DNA from: Tigriopus japonicus
Lineage: Eukaryota; Arthropoda; Copepoda; Harpacticoida; Harpacticidae
Reading direction: 5' to 3'
Assembly: GCA_010645155.1 (NCBI GenBank)
Contig: CM021312.1
Coordinates: 5,101,158-5,165,157 of the forward strand
Length of the DNA: 64,000 nucleotides
Below are positions 1-12,200 of this stretch, in pieces (positions within the stretch are counted from its first letter, which is position 1; each line of letters opens with the position of its first letter). The position numbers and the translations under genes are program-made. The notes below the pieces were generated by a model that made no database searches, was not told the origin of the DNA, and was given only the letters and a program-made list of their open reading frames with translations.

Positions 1-158
1 ATATTAAAACTTTGACTAGAGTTGGCTTTTACTCCTGATATCTTTCCCTCTTTCATGTTTTATCTATTTCAAGGAGTAATTTTCAATTTTTCTATCAAGG
101 ATTCACACAATCCTTTGGTATTTTGAAATGGCCTGTCAATGAAAAGAACACCACTTAC

Positions 159-2562
159 CTAGATTTCATGAAGATGAAGCTGAAAATTGTGTTGAAGATA
201 GAGTTGAGCAAATCGGCGACGCTCAGGTTAACAATGAAGGAATTGGTCGCGTTCCACATGCGTCTGTGAGCTGAAATGAAAATAGCAACATTTTTTAAAA
301 GTTGTATTTCAACATGATTACCACTAAAACTAGACGGCATGTGCCAAAGGAGCAACTCTGTATGCATTTTTTGTGATATCTGATGGGTTGAACGAGGAAT
401 TAGTTGGTAATTGCATTGATGACACTCTTTCACTTTCAGCAAACACGGAGCGCTCAAGTCACTAGAATCGATTCTAAATTGCGAACAAGCACTCATGGAT
501 AATTCATTATTAGCGTAAGAGCAAGTCAAAGTTCCATCCAGCCATGCATAGCTTCTTTTAGCAATGCAAAGCAAAAGAAAAAAGTCTAGTTTCTTTTGTG
601 ACAAGGACCCAAGAAAAACCTGGTGAACTTTTAAATTTTAACACCTCTTAAGGCAGGAACAACCACTGTTCAAGGGTTGTCCAGATCTTCCAACAGTAAC
701 TCTTTGGTGGACAAAATATTATCTAAATGGGGATATACACGTATATATGGGGGGACCCAATAAGAAAGCGAATAAAACATATTATTGTATGACAAAGTGA
801 CACCTAACTTTGTTTTTGATTTGTTGATTTAATGGCTTCTATTCAAAGATAATAGTTCAGTCTAAATATGAGACATTTTATAATTCCCATATTCATGAAC
901 AAACAGTACATTAAAGAGGAATGCAATTCACGAGTTTTCCCTTTGTTTGCCAACCTTGATGTACAATAAGTTTTTTTGTCTATTCGTGTGACTTATGGGA
1001 ACAACATTTTCCCATCTAACCTTTCTCGATGTTTAATACTCGGCTACACCTCCATAATCTGAAAGCGAAAAACATTCTGATTATCCCGCATCTCATCTTT
1101 GGTAAGTCATGTTTCTCAATGAGAGATCATTCAGCCACAGGCAAAAGATATGGGAAGCCCTTGTGACTACAAATCACAAAACCAATAGCAATTGGCTTTT
1201 GGTTTGGTCTTTTTGAATCCCATTTTCCACCATCATATTGCTAATCCCAATTCGAAAGTTTGGAGGCCAGCGAGAACAATATTTTAAACACTATTGAGAT
1301 GCACCATTTTTCACTTCCTTAAAAGCTTTGCGACTCACCAAAGAAAACAGTAGTCCCCTCGTTGCTAATCCCTTGGTTTTCATGTTGCGCAGTTATCAAA
1401 TGATTATATTTCTAAAATCAGTTTTATGTCCGTATTCAAATCCTTAGCGTAATCCAAGTTACGCTATACTGTATACTAGATTCCCATTGCAATATTGCTT
1501 ACTCCTTTTACCTGTTTCCAATCAAGGTACGGTAATGACTAGCAAAGTCATGGCCCATTTTATATTCCAAAGTCTTCCTTGGATGTGGGAAAACCCCTAA
1601 AGAAAGGTAATTTGTAACAAGAAACGGCCTTTCCATAGGTTGTAGGTTTCCCAGGAAAAATATCCGATTTGGGGGGCGTTTGTGCGTAAGTTCAGCATGA
1701 ACCACGAAATCCCCATACACTCCATTAAAGATTAGCTTAGTTTCAAAAAGCTTTTTGCAATTAAAACAAACCCAAGTGCCATTCCAAGCCATCTTGGAAA
1801 GTAGATTTAGTTTCGGATTTTGTGTAACTATGCTTTGTGCCTCGGAGGCAACGTTTTGTAGCTCTCGAGTCGGATTAAGACCAAAACCTGAGAGCCAACG
1901 AAAAGCATGGTGAGCTCCAGGAAAACTTCAAAATCTATCAACCCCAAAACCAGAATGGGCTCTTGAAAACCAAATATCGATATTTCGATTGATTCTTACC
2001 AAGACATAATAAATCAATAATATATTTTATTTTATTTTTATTTATATTATTATTTATTAAAGATTTATTTAGAAATCACTATATGGAGAAAACAATGTTT
2101 TTTGATATGGATACCTTAAACTTCTGAGAATAATTATTTGAAAACCAAAATTGAATTTCAAAATGGGAGCTTTCTTTCTCTCGGCAATCAATCATCCCAC
2201 TCATGGATGGTCGTTTTGCATCCCAAGAAATTCTCGATACCCGTGAACAAGTCTACGAAAAACGTGGTCTTACCAATGACTATCCATATCACAATCGAGT
2301 TGCCAGCAATGGCAGCCGCTATCATGGACGAGAACAGTATTGTCCAGAATGAATCCAGCCACACACTCATGTCTTCTTCCTCAATATAAGTAGAATTTGC
2401 CGTTGGGAGAGAATCACACGGAGCTAGGTATCCTGTTGAGTTGCCATTTTCTGTCCAAGAAAAAGTCTCATTTTGGTCACCCTGAATCCAGTCGCTAACC
2501 AAACACCACCACGTGCCATTGATAAACACGTTGGTTGCGTTTATTGGGTCAATGTCTTCCAT
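159..2562 (-). CDS. Tachykinin-receptor-like rhodopsin-class GPCR, N-terminal part (gene continues past left edge)
   Basis: Two coding exons are visible. Exon 1 (2562 to 2274) starts at an ATG and encodes an extracellular N-terminus with five N-glycosylation sequons (NAT, NGT, NET, NST, NST), then TM1 including AAIAGNSIVIWIVI. Its donor is GTAAGACC. Exon 2 (270 to 159) begins after a CAG acceptor in matching phase 1 and encodes AHRRMWNATNSFIVNLSVAD followed by NTIFSFIFM, which are intracellular loop 1 and TM2. The donor is GTAAGTGG. The GN...V motif of TM1 and NLSxAD of TM2 are class A hallmarks. The AHRRM...TN.F.VNLS stretch with NTIF.F.FM resembles arthropod tachykinin or natalisin receptors, which are Gq-coupled neuropeptide receptors of the plasma membrane. 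TM3 to TM7 lie left of the window, so ligand class is an inference. The longer open frame at 2580 begins with TTG; ATG 2562 is the likely start. Confidence 0.72.
271..2273 (-). other. Intron 1 of the receptor gene, about 2.0 kb
   Basis: This AT-rich stretch separates the two receptor exons. It contains low-complexity A/T tracts around 2008-2065. I see no coding exon with matching splice sites, and the open frame at 1508-1792 shows no recognisable domain. Confidence 0.6.
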
Positions 2563-3238
2563 GATTGTTGAGAATATCAATCACTAAGAAGATTTTGACA
2601 ATCCATGTGTGGATGGAAAATATTTCCTCTTGCTCAAACGAAGGTAGATGAGACACTGTTGGTTTCTCTGACAGCGACAAGTTCAAGTAGCGCCCTATAG
2701 CTTCTCTGTGGATCAAGATCATTGCGAGAAAAAAGAAGAGGCTCGAGATCCCCTAACCTAGTTGGAGAATGGCACTGAGAGAAACCAATGAGCTCCCGAG
2801 AGACACCAGAGGGCGAAATCGGACTTTTGGAAGAGGAAGCTGGCCGTATTGTGAAGACCATTTTATAGGGTTGATTGTGGAAGATCTCGAATTTGATGGT
2901 CTTCATTGAGAGCGTCGAATACTATGATAAAATGAAATCCTAGTTGAAGCATACACATTTCCTCTAAAAAAATGCCAAATTCGACTCCCTTGGTCGTGTT
3001 TGTGGGAGTCTTTTCCAATATTTTCCTTGTTTGTTGTCCGTACCATTGCTCAATGCGTCATCAGAAAGGAACGGAGAAGTCATTCATTGTCGTTGAAATA
3101 ATATTTTTAGCTCTAGACGACATGTCGCAAAGGTTTGACCGTGATCACTGATTAGACAATCTAAATTGTTATGCTATAAGGCCTATTTCGGGCTCTTGAA
3201 CACACAAAGAGGTTCTACCATCGAGAATGCATATCAAA
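2563..3238. other. Short intergenic region between laminin 3' end and receptor 5' end
   Basis: About 0.7 kb separates the receptor start codon from the laminin stop codon. It must hold the receptor promoter and 5' UTR as well as the laminin cleavage region. I see no clear TATA box and no coding sequence. Confidence 0.5.
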
Positions 3239-3244
3239 TTTATT
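3239..3244 (-). terminator. Candidate polyadenylation signal of the laminin gene
   Basis: The minus strand reads AATAAA only four bases beyond the laminin stop codon (TAA at 3251-3249). If used, the 3' UTR would be only a few tens of nucleotides long. No RNA evidence is available here. Confidence 0.45.
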
Positions 3245-3248
3245 CTGA

Positions 3249-6200
3249 TTAAATGGTAGGACAAACGTGCGACATAACATCACCCTTTAGCATATAAGGC
3301 TCAATGTCTAGCTTGGTTCCCTCAATCACAATGTTCCTAACACAACCCACAAATGGCGTGTCAGTCAACAATCCAGTCAAGCGATCAGCCTTGGGATGGC
3401 CACCAATGAAGAGACCATGATTGGTATCTGTGGAGGAAACCCCCGGGACACCAATCCCTGGTTGAGTGAAACTGCCATCTACCGACAAAGTCACAACATT
3501 CTTGGCTTTGACGGCGTGAATCTCGTGCCATTGTCCGTCACAGAATTGGAACTTGGAATTGGGCTTGAACGTGGTCACAATCGCACCTCGACCATTGTCC
3601 ACGGTGAAGGACATAGCACCATCAACCATTTGGAGTATGAGGTAATCGCGTCGACCTTGCACGGCTAACAGAAGGCCAGAGATGTTCCTGGGCTTAATTT
3701 GGAGGGTGATGTCGAAGTCCAAACCAACGCGGAACTTCTTGAATGGCATGATAGAACCTCCGTTGGGACCAATGAAGTATCCTGGCTCCACTTTTTGGGA
3801 GCAGGAAATTACACGATGATTTTTGGACCATTTTCCCACTGGCTTGCCGCGATGTAGGAAATTTCGCAGACACCCTACAAAGCCAGTATCCACTTTCTGC
3901 GGAAGACAGTGATAATTAAGAAATCATCTCGGTGAATGTCCACCTCTTAACATTAATTTCTTCCTCAGCAACGGAAATGTGGACTTAACCACAAATTAAG
4001 CGAGTAGTATTTCCAGAAAATTATTTTGCCTTTTCTGACATTCGCCTGGTTGACAATTTTTGCAAGTGACATTCCAGCCATATTTCAGCGATGTATCAAG
4101 CCAAACAAGTTTGCACAAAAGTCACTACCATGATTTTTTAAAAAACATACGGTTGATTTCCCTCGATTTCCTAATTCATTTGATTCTCAATTTTCTTGGT
4201 CGACGCTATCGTTACAAAAGCCTCAAAAGTAGGCGAAAACTACTCACCATCAAATTTTGTTTGACCATGTCATCCTCGTAAGCCTCGGGTCTCAATCCAC
4301 CCAAATAGAATTGAGGCAAGACTTCGATGTTCTTGGTGGACCCATAAGAGCTCTGTTCACCCTCCATATTTCCATCTATAAACAGAGAACCCCGATCTCC
4401 TTGACGATTGAAACGAGCTGTGTGCCAGGCACCATCGTTCACAGGCCTGGATTCAATGTAACCAGACCCTGAACCACAATTGAAACCATAGATCAGCTGA
4501 AACAGAATGAATAAGCATCAAGTCATCCGAAATGGATGTCAGAGATCACTCAAAAATTCGAATGAAAATGTGGTCTCCATCAGCCGAACCAATTTGGAAA
4601 GTATTTGTTTTTGCTCGAGGATGATTGAACGAATTCTTCATCTCTGGGAAGTGTTTTGACGAGCCTCTCCGTCAAATTTGTTTGTTCGTTGGCCAGAATA
4701 TTAAAGGCATTGTTTGAAGAATTTGACATTTTTGAAAATATCTCTGTCGCCAATGAGGCATGCAGGGGGAGGTTTAGGTGATCTCTTCAAAAATCTTATC
4801 GCAGGCGGATGAAAGAAGAGAAAAGGCTTGTTCATCAATTCAGGAACCCCTGAAAGGGGTGGACACAAACTCCGATTTTTGAAAAAATGGTATGAGGCCG
4901 AGGCTATATTTTGACACAACGTCATTTATTCCTTATTGACGGCTAAAACTGATGAACCTGCGTCTTGAAAGAATTCAGTCAAACTTTTTTGTTAATATTT
5001 GTGGACTGGATGTTCTTCACCTTGATTTTAGAAGTCCCAGCACTCTTTTTACACGTCTCATGAACTTTTGACATTCAACTCTCCAAAGGATTTTAGTCCT
5101 CTTAACAATGAGGAAAATACGTAGATGGAATCTTGCTTCACCCATTAGTCCGACTTCAGTGAAACAATGCTAAACAGAAGTATCCGTGGTGGTATCTGGA
5201 GTGTTACTCCTCTCCCATGCTCTTTAACACCTCCACAACGCAGGAACCATTTCCATAGGAAAATGAAAGAACAAAAATGATCTCATTTTGAAAGAAGATG
5301 GAGTCCAAGTCGGAGATGTTGTTGGCTATAACTATTGAAGGGCACTTTTGACGNNNNNNNNNNNNNNNNNNNNNNNNNNNNNNNNNNNNNNNNNNNNNNN
5401 NNNNNNNNNNNNNNNNNNNNNNNNNNAGATCAGCTGAAACAGAATGAATAAGCATCAAGTCATCCGAAATGGATGTCAGAGATCACTCAAAAATTCGAAT
5501 GAAAATGTGGTCTCCATCAGCCGAACCAATTTGGAAAGTATTTGTTTTTGCTCGCGGATGATTGAACGAATTCTTCATCTCTGGGAAGTGTTTTGACGAG
5601 CCTCTCCATCAAATTTGTTTGTTCGTTGGCCAGAATATTGACAAAGTCATTGTATTTTTGAAGAGATCACTCAAACCTCCCCCGCATGTCTCATTGCTGG
5701 TCTTTCCAAGAAAGTCTCACCTTTCCATCCTTCATGAACAAAGCAATGAAGTCCATGTTCCTCTCATCGGCCACATAGAAAATGACGCCATCCTTTTGCG
5801 TGGTTCTGAAGTCGATGTTGAATTCGCCACGTTTCTTCACCTTCAATTTGGTGTTGAATTCCAAGTATGTGTCCTTTTTCGCTCCTGAAAGCCAAAGGTA
5901 TTGTTCTCAAGGTTTCTGTTCCAAACATGAACAGATGCTGACTTCATACTGAATCGAGACAAGTGCTCTTCCCCAAAGTTGGGTCCTAGTTTCTAGAGAC
6001 ACCTATCTGCATTTAAAATTCTGAGAATTGAACAAAGAAAAAGTCGTTTTCTGAAAGGTTTTCCGGGCGTAAATAGACCCCTCTCTTGTCAAGGTGAGCT
6101 TTGTGCTTCATCTCAAAGCGAAATGAAAGTTTACGTCTTGTTTCTTCTAGACACTCTAATTCAAATAGTTTTGAATATGCAAGATCATTGTAATTATTAG

Positions 6201-9200
6201 TGATGGACCGAAACGACGTGACAACTAAATCATGTACTGTACATTAACAGTTGGCGTACCTCTTGACCATGGGCATCTAAAATATCGAAAATTTCGGCCT
6301 TACGGAGGTTTTCACAACAAAAACTTCAATTTGTCTCCCAACTTCCATTCTTTTTTGTGTTTGTTCTCGGTTTGTAGGGCCTGTTCGAAAACAGAAGGCA
6401 AGTTCCGTCCATCACTAGTGATTTTGGTTTGGAACAAAAGTGCTTTCAAACATTGTGCTTTCTAAATGCCATATTTTACAAAACCTCACTAAACTCTCAG
6501 CTTCTGAAATAAGATTCATACCAAAACGTAATCCTGATTCCTGTGAAACGTCTAGATCTGGAGCAGGGTTGATGGGTAGAGTGCATTGCCCAAAGTATTC
6601 CGGGGGTGGAGCTGCTGGGGGTAGGAGTTCCCAAGAGTTGTTAGATCCATCCTCTTCGTTGGCTTTGTCTCCCTCATTGGAGGCCTCATTCTCGGCAATA
6701 GCCTCGTCTAAGGGATCAAAAAACGTAGATTTAAAGATCGTTGAGTGGCTACAGAAAAGATAGTAACCCTTTCAAGGGATTTTATACGCATCGAGTGAGA
6801 TTTGTTTAAAAAGCTGCTAGACCATGGAAGAAATATTGCCATCTGTTACGGACTTCTCTACAAGTAAACGGGAAAGGAAAATATCAAATAATTAAGCCGT
6901 TGTTGTCTGGAAATCAAAATTATTTTCTGGTCTTAAATGCGAGATTTTCCCCGCAGAAGTAAACTAAAATCGAAGGATTGGGTCTGATGCTTTTCTGAGA
7001 TCCCGAATTCAAGTGCAAAACTTTTAGTTCAGACGGTAATCCATTCGCTTTGTGCACTCTCATTCAATGCCTTTCAGAAGTGCAGAGATTTAGATGTTTG
7101 ATTAAGTGGAAAATTAAAATTCCTACGCAATCTATAATAAATGATGAAGGTCATAATCTGATAAAGAGACAAATGAGCTTTTAGCAGATCATATCAATTA
7201 TTGCTATTTTGCCGTTGTTGCACTTTTGGGGTAAGCTTGAGAAATCTCTCAAGTTCAAAATTCTGATAAACTCCCGAAACATTCACTAGGTTAAAAACCA
7301 TCAAACTCACAAAATCAAAATCGAATGGCCATTACGAAATTAATCATAAAAGAAGTTGAAACCATTCTCGCGACTGGTAGGATACTGGTATTCTAAATAA
7401 CGTCAGACATGTGCCAAGTTGGAGCTGAAATGGATAGCTCTCAAGGGAAAGAACTTGATTGTTTATCCAACATCTGCTCCATCCATTGTGCCAAGCTGGT
7501 GGCTTTTGTAAGATGTTGACAGGATCATTAAATTGGAATTTTGGCAGATAGAAAGTCAATTACCAGAATTATCTGCTTCAATCTGGATTTGGAACCAAAC
7601 AACTTTAAGGATCACTTGAGCTTGTTCTTTTTACATTGGCCCCAATATGATTGGATCTCTTACACCAGGGGACGGCAACCATTTTTGGGTTAAGGCCCAC
7701 GAAATTTTAATCGTGTTGTCTAGGGCCCGACAAACAGGCTTAGGTTTAACAGGTTTAAAAGGTTCAGGGGCCCACAAATTAGCAATTAAAGAGCTATGGG
7801 CCCACAAGTACAGTACTATGGATGTCTCTCGGGCCCACTATTTTGGACTTTCTACATAGCCCCTGGGACCCATATTTGGGCCGCGGCCCACCGGTTGCCG
7901 ACCCCTATCTTGCATAGTGTTTGTCGAATAAATGCCAAAAAGAAAGCACTGGTACTACTATTGAGTGTAAATATGCAATAACACTTTTTAAACATGATCC
8001 CATTTCAACAGGTGAAAGCTCTTAACATATTTCAGACTTGTCTTGATGAGATCAACAAAAGGAATTTTCTTTTAACCTTTGCTTTATTAATTTCAATTGT
8101 TTGATTACTCCCTTCAAATTCTTAAGAGTTTTTGAAAGAAAAATAATAAGAAAATTCAAGTCTCAAAAAGTCCGTCCACCTGGACATCTTCTAAATGATT
8201 TATCTTATGTTTTGCCTTTCTGAACAGACTTCAAAAAACAAATATTTCTCAGTTTGTTTGTCTATCAATAAGCCCTCTTTTGACCAATTTCTCAGTACCG
8301 TAAAAAAAAATTGTTCTCGGGAACAATGTTTGGGGAATTCCAATGTCTCCTTTGCTTTGGTCTGATGTGCGGTCCTTTGGATTCAATACCCAGAAAATAG
8401 CAACACACCAAATCAAACTTACCTTCTGTGTCCATTTTTTCTTGATCACCAGTCGGATTAACTGAGCCAGACCCTACAAAATAATAGAGTAAATGTGAAT
8501 GGCCCAGTGTTCTGCCTTAGTAAAAATAAGACATCTAGAACTCCGAGATGATCTTTCAAAACACCTTGGATCACTTTTCCTTATTCCTCCTCTTCCTAAC
8601 GTTCTTGTAAGAAAAAATGGCTCTTCTTGAGTCATTTGGTTCCATGCAACATACGTTTAGATTTTCTTACCAGGCTTAGGAATTGACAAGGCATCGGATT
8701 TACAAATTCCAAAATCCAATCCAGTGTGGTAGGGGATCATATTAAAGTCGGTAAGATTCTGTTCCACCAATACATCTCGCACACATCCAATGAAAGGACT
8801 ATTTGAGGGTAAAGCATCTGGAATCATGTTGATATCGCCTGGAACATCGCCCATGAAAATGTTGTAACGTTCATCCAATTTGGGGATCTGTTCAGGATTT
8901 TCCACCGTAATTCTGGAAATCGAATTGAAAAATGTGAAACCGTCCTTCCCGTGCGCAATCATAAGATCTTTAGAGTCAAGAAGGGAGGGATCTTTTACGT
9001 GCATGTGATCTTGAGGATTACGATTCATCCTAAGGTTTTCCTTAGACGAAAATTTACTAGGTAAGATTAAAGCAATCCATCTCAATCAAGTGATCAAGGG
9101 GCACAACCAACCGAAATTCAATGGGACATGCACAAAAGTTGAGCAAGTGAGCGTTTGAATAAAACCGTTTGCAATAAAACAGGGCCATTGGCTGTGCTGA

Positions 9201-12200
9201 ATTGTTTGGACCATTTTGGCGAATCCAAGTAATATCCCATTTAAGCATCCCTCCAATGAGTTTAGGTCCCCAGGAAACGATCTAAATTTTATGATGAGAT
9301 ATCTTTGGTAACATCTGGTTGATAATATGCAAAGTTTATTTGGTAGACAATGAGCTACATAAAATCGTGCAATGCTAAAAGAAGAAATAAAAACTATTTC
9401 ATTTATTTTTATGGGGCATATTTTCAATACTGATATATTTCTTTGGAATCAACTAAACAAATATGCATTTTTAAATTGTTTTTTTGGATCACTGGAAAGT
9501 CCTATTTTTGCAGGAACACAAGGTCTACTTAGGTGTTTTTTTTGCATAACCCTAAAAATGAATTTTGCACCCAACTCCTGCCAAGATATCCTTAAGTGAA
9601 ATATCGATCGTTTCCACGAACCTAGACTCTTTGAATAGACGGCAGGAAAAAGTGACTTGGATTTGCCAAAATGGGCCAGGCAACTGAGCACAGCCAAGTG
9701 AGCCAACGGCCATAGATAAATAAAATAGAGATATCTCAATTTTGACGTCGACAAAACCGCCCTCTATGAGGGATTACCTAACAACATTGGTAAAAATGAT
9801 TGTTTCATAAGGAACGTCATAGAGTGCGCCACCGTGTTTGTAACGCAAATATCCTTTTTGAAGTTCGATTCTCAGAGTCAATTCAGAAAATACAGCCTAC
9901 GTCATCTAGAGGTCACGGATCTCCGCACTGTCACGGCGGTCTGCCTGCTTAGCTAGAATTGAGAAGTCTGGGGGTAGTTTGTGCCAACGGCCCAGTTTTG
10001 TTTAGAGCGGTATGATTCAAAACGCTCACTTAAAACAACCTCTGAGCATGACCCATTGCCGAACTCATGAAATTTCTTCTCAACCTTATAATACAATACA
10101 TGTGCATTCCAAGCCAGAGATAACATTGGACATCAGTAGGAACTGGAACTCCTCCATTTTTCCTTGATTTTTCTAATATTTTGGCTATTTCAAGTAGAAA
10201 TGATTTGTTTCTTGATTTTATTTTTTGGCGGAATTTTTTTTTCAGGAAGCTAAGCTTCCTGAAGCTAAGCTATTGACATGAATGGTCAAAACACAACAGG
10301 GCTTAACCAAAATGAACCAAATATAATACTAAAATATCGACAAACGGGTATTTGTAAGCATTAGCAACCATTACTAGTAATATACGCAAAAATATGGGCT
10401 ACCAAATGAGGCAAATTGATAATCTATTGTTAAATCAGTTAGGTGTCAAATGCGCCTCCAAAAACGACTCATTTACTTGCCAAAATTAGGTTGAATAAAT
10501 TATTGTACACTTTCGAAATTACCAAGAAATGGCGTTGTCAAAAAATATTTTTTTAAATATCCAGCTTAGTTTTCAATTAGTCTGGCCTTTTTGAAGAAAA
10601 TATTTATGTCATATTTTTTCACTTTTTTAGTTTCTTATTTTTCTGGGCTTGAAGATCAGTTTTGTTGTTTTTGCAGTGTTGCTACACAGACCAAAAGAGA
10701 GCTTGAGCAACCAAAAGACGCTATAAAGCAACTAATCTTTTCCATAACCAAAAAATTATGCATCAGATGACTTAAAGTCAATATTTCTATTGCACGGTCT
10801 ACAACAGAGGTCGGTAAACAGTTGGCTGCGGCCCTCATGTGGGCACAATTATGATTTTTTATGGGTCCAAGAGCTTTGTGGAAGGACCCAAATAGAGCCC
10901 AAAGCAATTCTTATTACTATGCTTGTGGGTGCACAGATGCACAGTTCTGTGATTGTTCATTTGTGGGCACTTGAACCCATCAGGTACTGTTTGATGGGCC
11001 TCAGATTAAACAACATCAAGTTTGGTAGGCATAAAATCTGTTCGCCACCCTTAATCGTCACTCTAGCTTTGTCACTCTAACCTTTTCTATGGTCCCAACT
11101 TACTTCAAGTGTTCGTAGTCATCAGCGTGCAAATGGATATCCGTCTTGGTGATGTAAATCGTGACTGTGTGCCAGGTGTTGTCATTATAAAGGATGGACT
11201 TGCTTCCAGTATTGGCTGTGCTCAAAACATGGTCCGGGAACACTCGCAGTTCCAATGACCCATCCATGAGGGACAAGGACACGAAGTAAAAGTGGTTGGG
11301 AGAGTCGTAAGCATAAACTAACATGCCTCGATTAGCACTGGTTCTGAACATGAGGCTGATCTCTAATGTTCCTAAGAGCTCTTGAGGATGCAGTTGGAGA
11401 TGACCAGGTGATGAGGGAGAGAATGTGACCAACGACTCAGTCTAAAAAGAGAGAGACAAAATATGTGAAGTAGACGAAGGTACGTTGGCACGTCAAGGTC
11501 GTTTTCCTTGTGCTTAAGTGATAGATGAGGACGTAGGAATGAACCTGAAGATGTGGCCTCTCTAATCTGGGATAGATGAGGTCAAGAGGGAATATCATTC
11601 CTTGTGGTTGAGGAAAGAAAGCCAAAAAGTAAAATAGAAGGTTGGACTTACCTTGCGGACACAACCAGGTTCAATTCCAACAGCCTCGTTGTAGGAATTC
11701 AAATCTGCGCTGTCTAATCCAATAAAAACCTCCTCCATGCAACCAGTGAAATTGTATCTATCCACATCAGGATAGGGCACATTGCCTGGATAGCCACCCA
11801 AATAGATGTCGCTCTCCACCGACAATTGAGCCATGTCTCCGTAAGATTCGACATTTCCAACCAACTCATTATTCACACTCAAGCTGCCCATTCGGCCTTG
11901 TCGTTTGATTTCCACGTAATGCCATGTTCCAAGATCATAATTCTCATCCGATACCACTGATGCCACACCATCGCCTAAATTGAAACTGAACCTCAGGTAT
12001 TGATTCTTCATTTCCAGGGCCACAAAGTCTTGATCCCGAGGGCTTCCCATCACTAACAAGATCCCATTGGGGCTCTCGGGTTTGAATTTCAGCTTGATCG
12101 AGAACTCGTCATCCATGTCCAAAAAGTTGTTGCGGTCGAGGGCCATGAACCCTTGACCTCCAAAACGTACGCTCTTTTGAGGTTTCTCTTTAAATTTGTT

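Larger units (their letters stand above)
3249..8473 (-). other. LanA: Laminin alpha exons 35-39: acidic LG3-LG4 linker, LG4 and LG5
   Basis: A 51-bp exon (8473-8423) and exon 36 (6707-6522) encode an acidic linker ([14 protein letters not shown]) ending in a proline run before [12 protein letters not shown], where LG4 starts. LG4 spans exons 36-39 ([37 protein letters not shown]). LG5 lies in exon 39 ([47 protein letters not shown]) and ends at TAA 3251-3249. LG4-5 typically bind dystroglycan and heparan sulfates. The intron between exons 37 and 38 holds assembly gap 1. Confidence 0.9.

Noticed and set aside
1508..1792. 94-codon minus-strand frame with two cysteine pairs (CFNCKK)
   Set aside because: No recognisable domain, lies in an intron of the receptor gene, and I see no splice pattern linking it to either exon.
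3396..3668. Plus-strand frame opposite the laminin LG5 exon (and similar shadows at 12153, 17184, 28631, 29594, 30530, 48564 and 55585)
   Set aside because: These are antisense shadows of well-supported coding exons.
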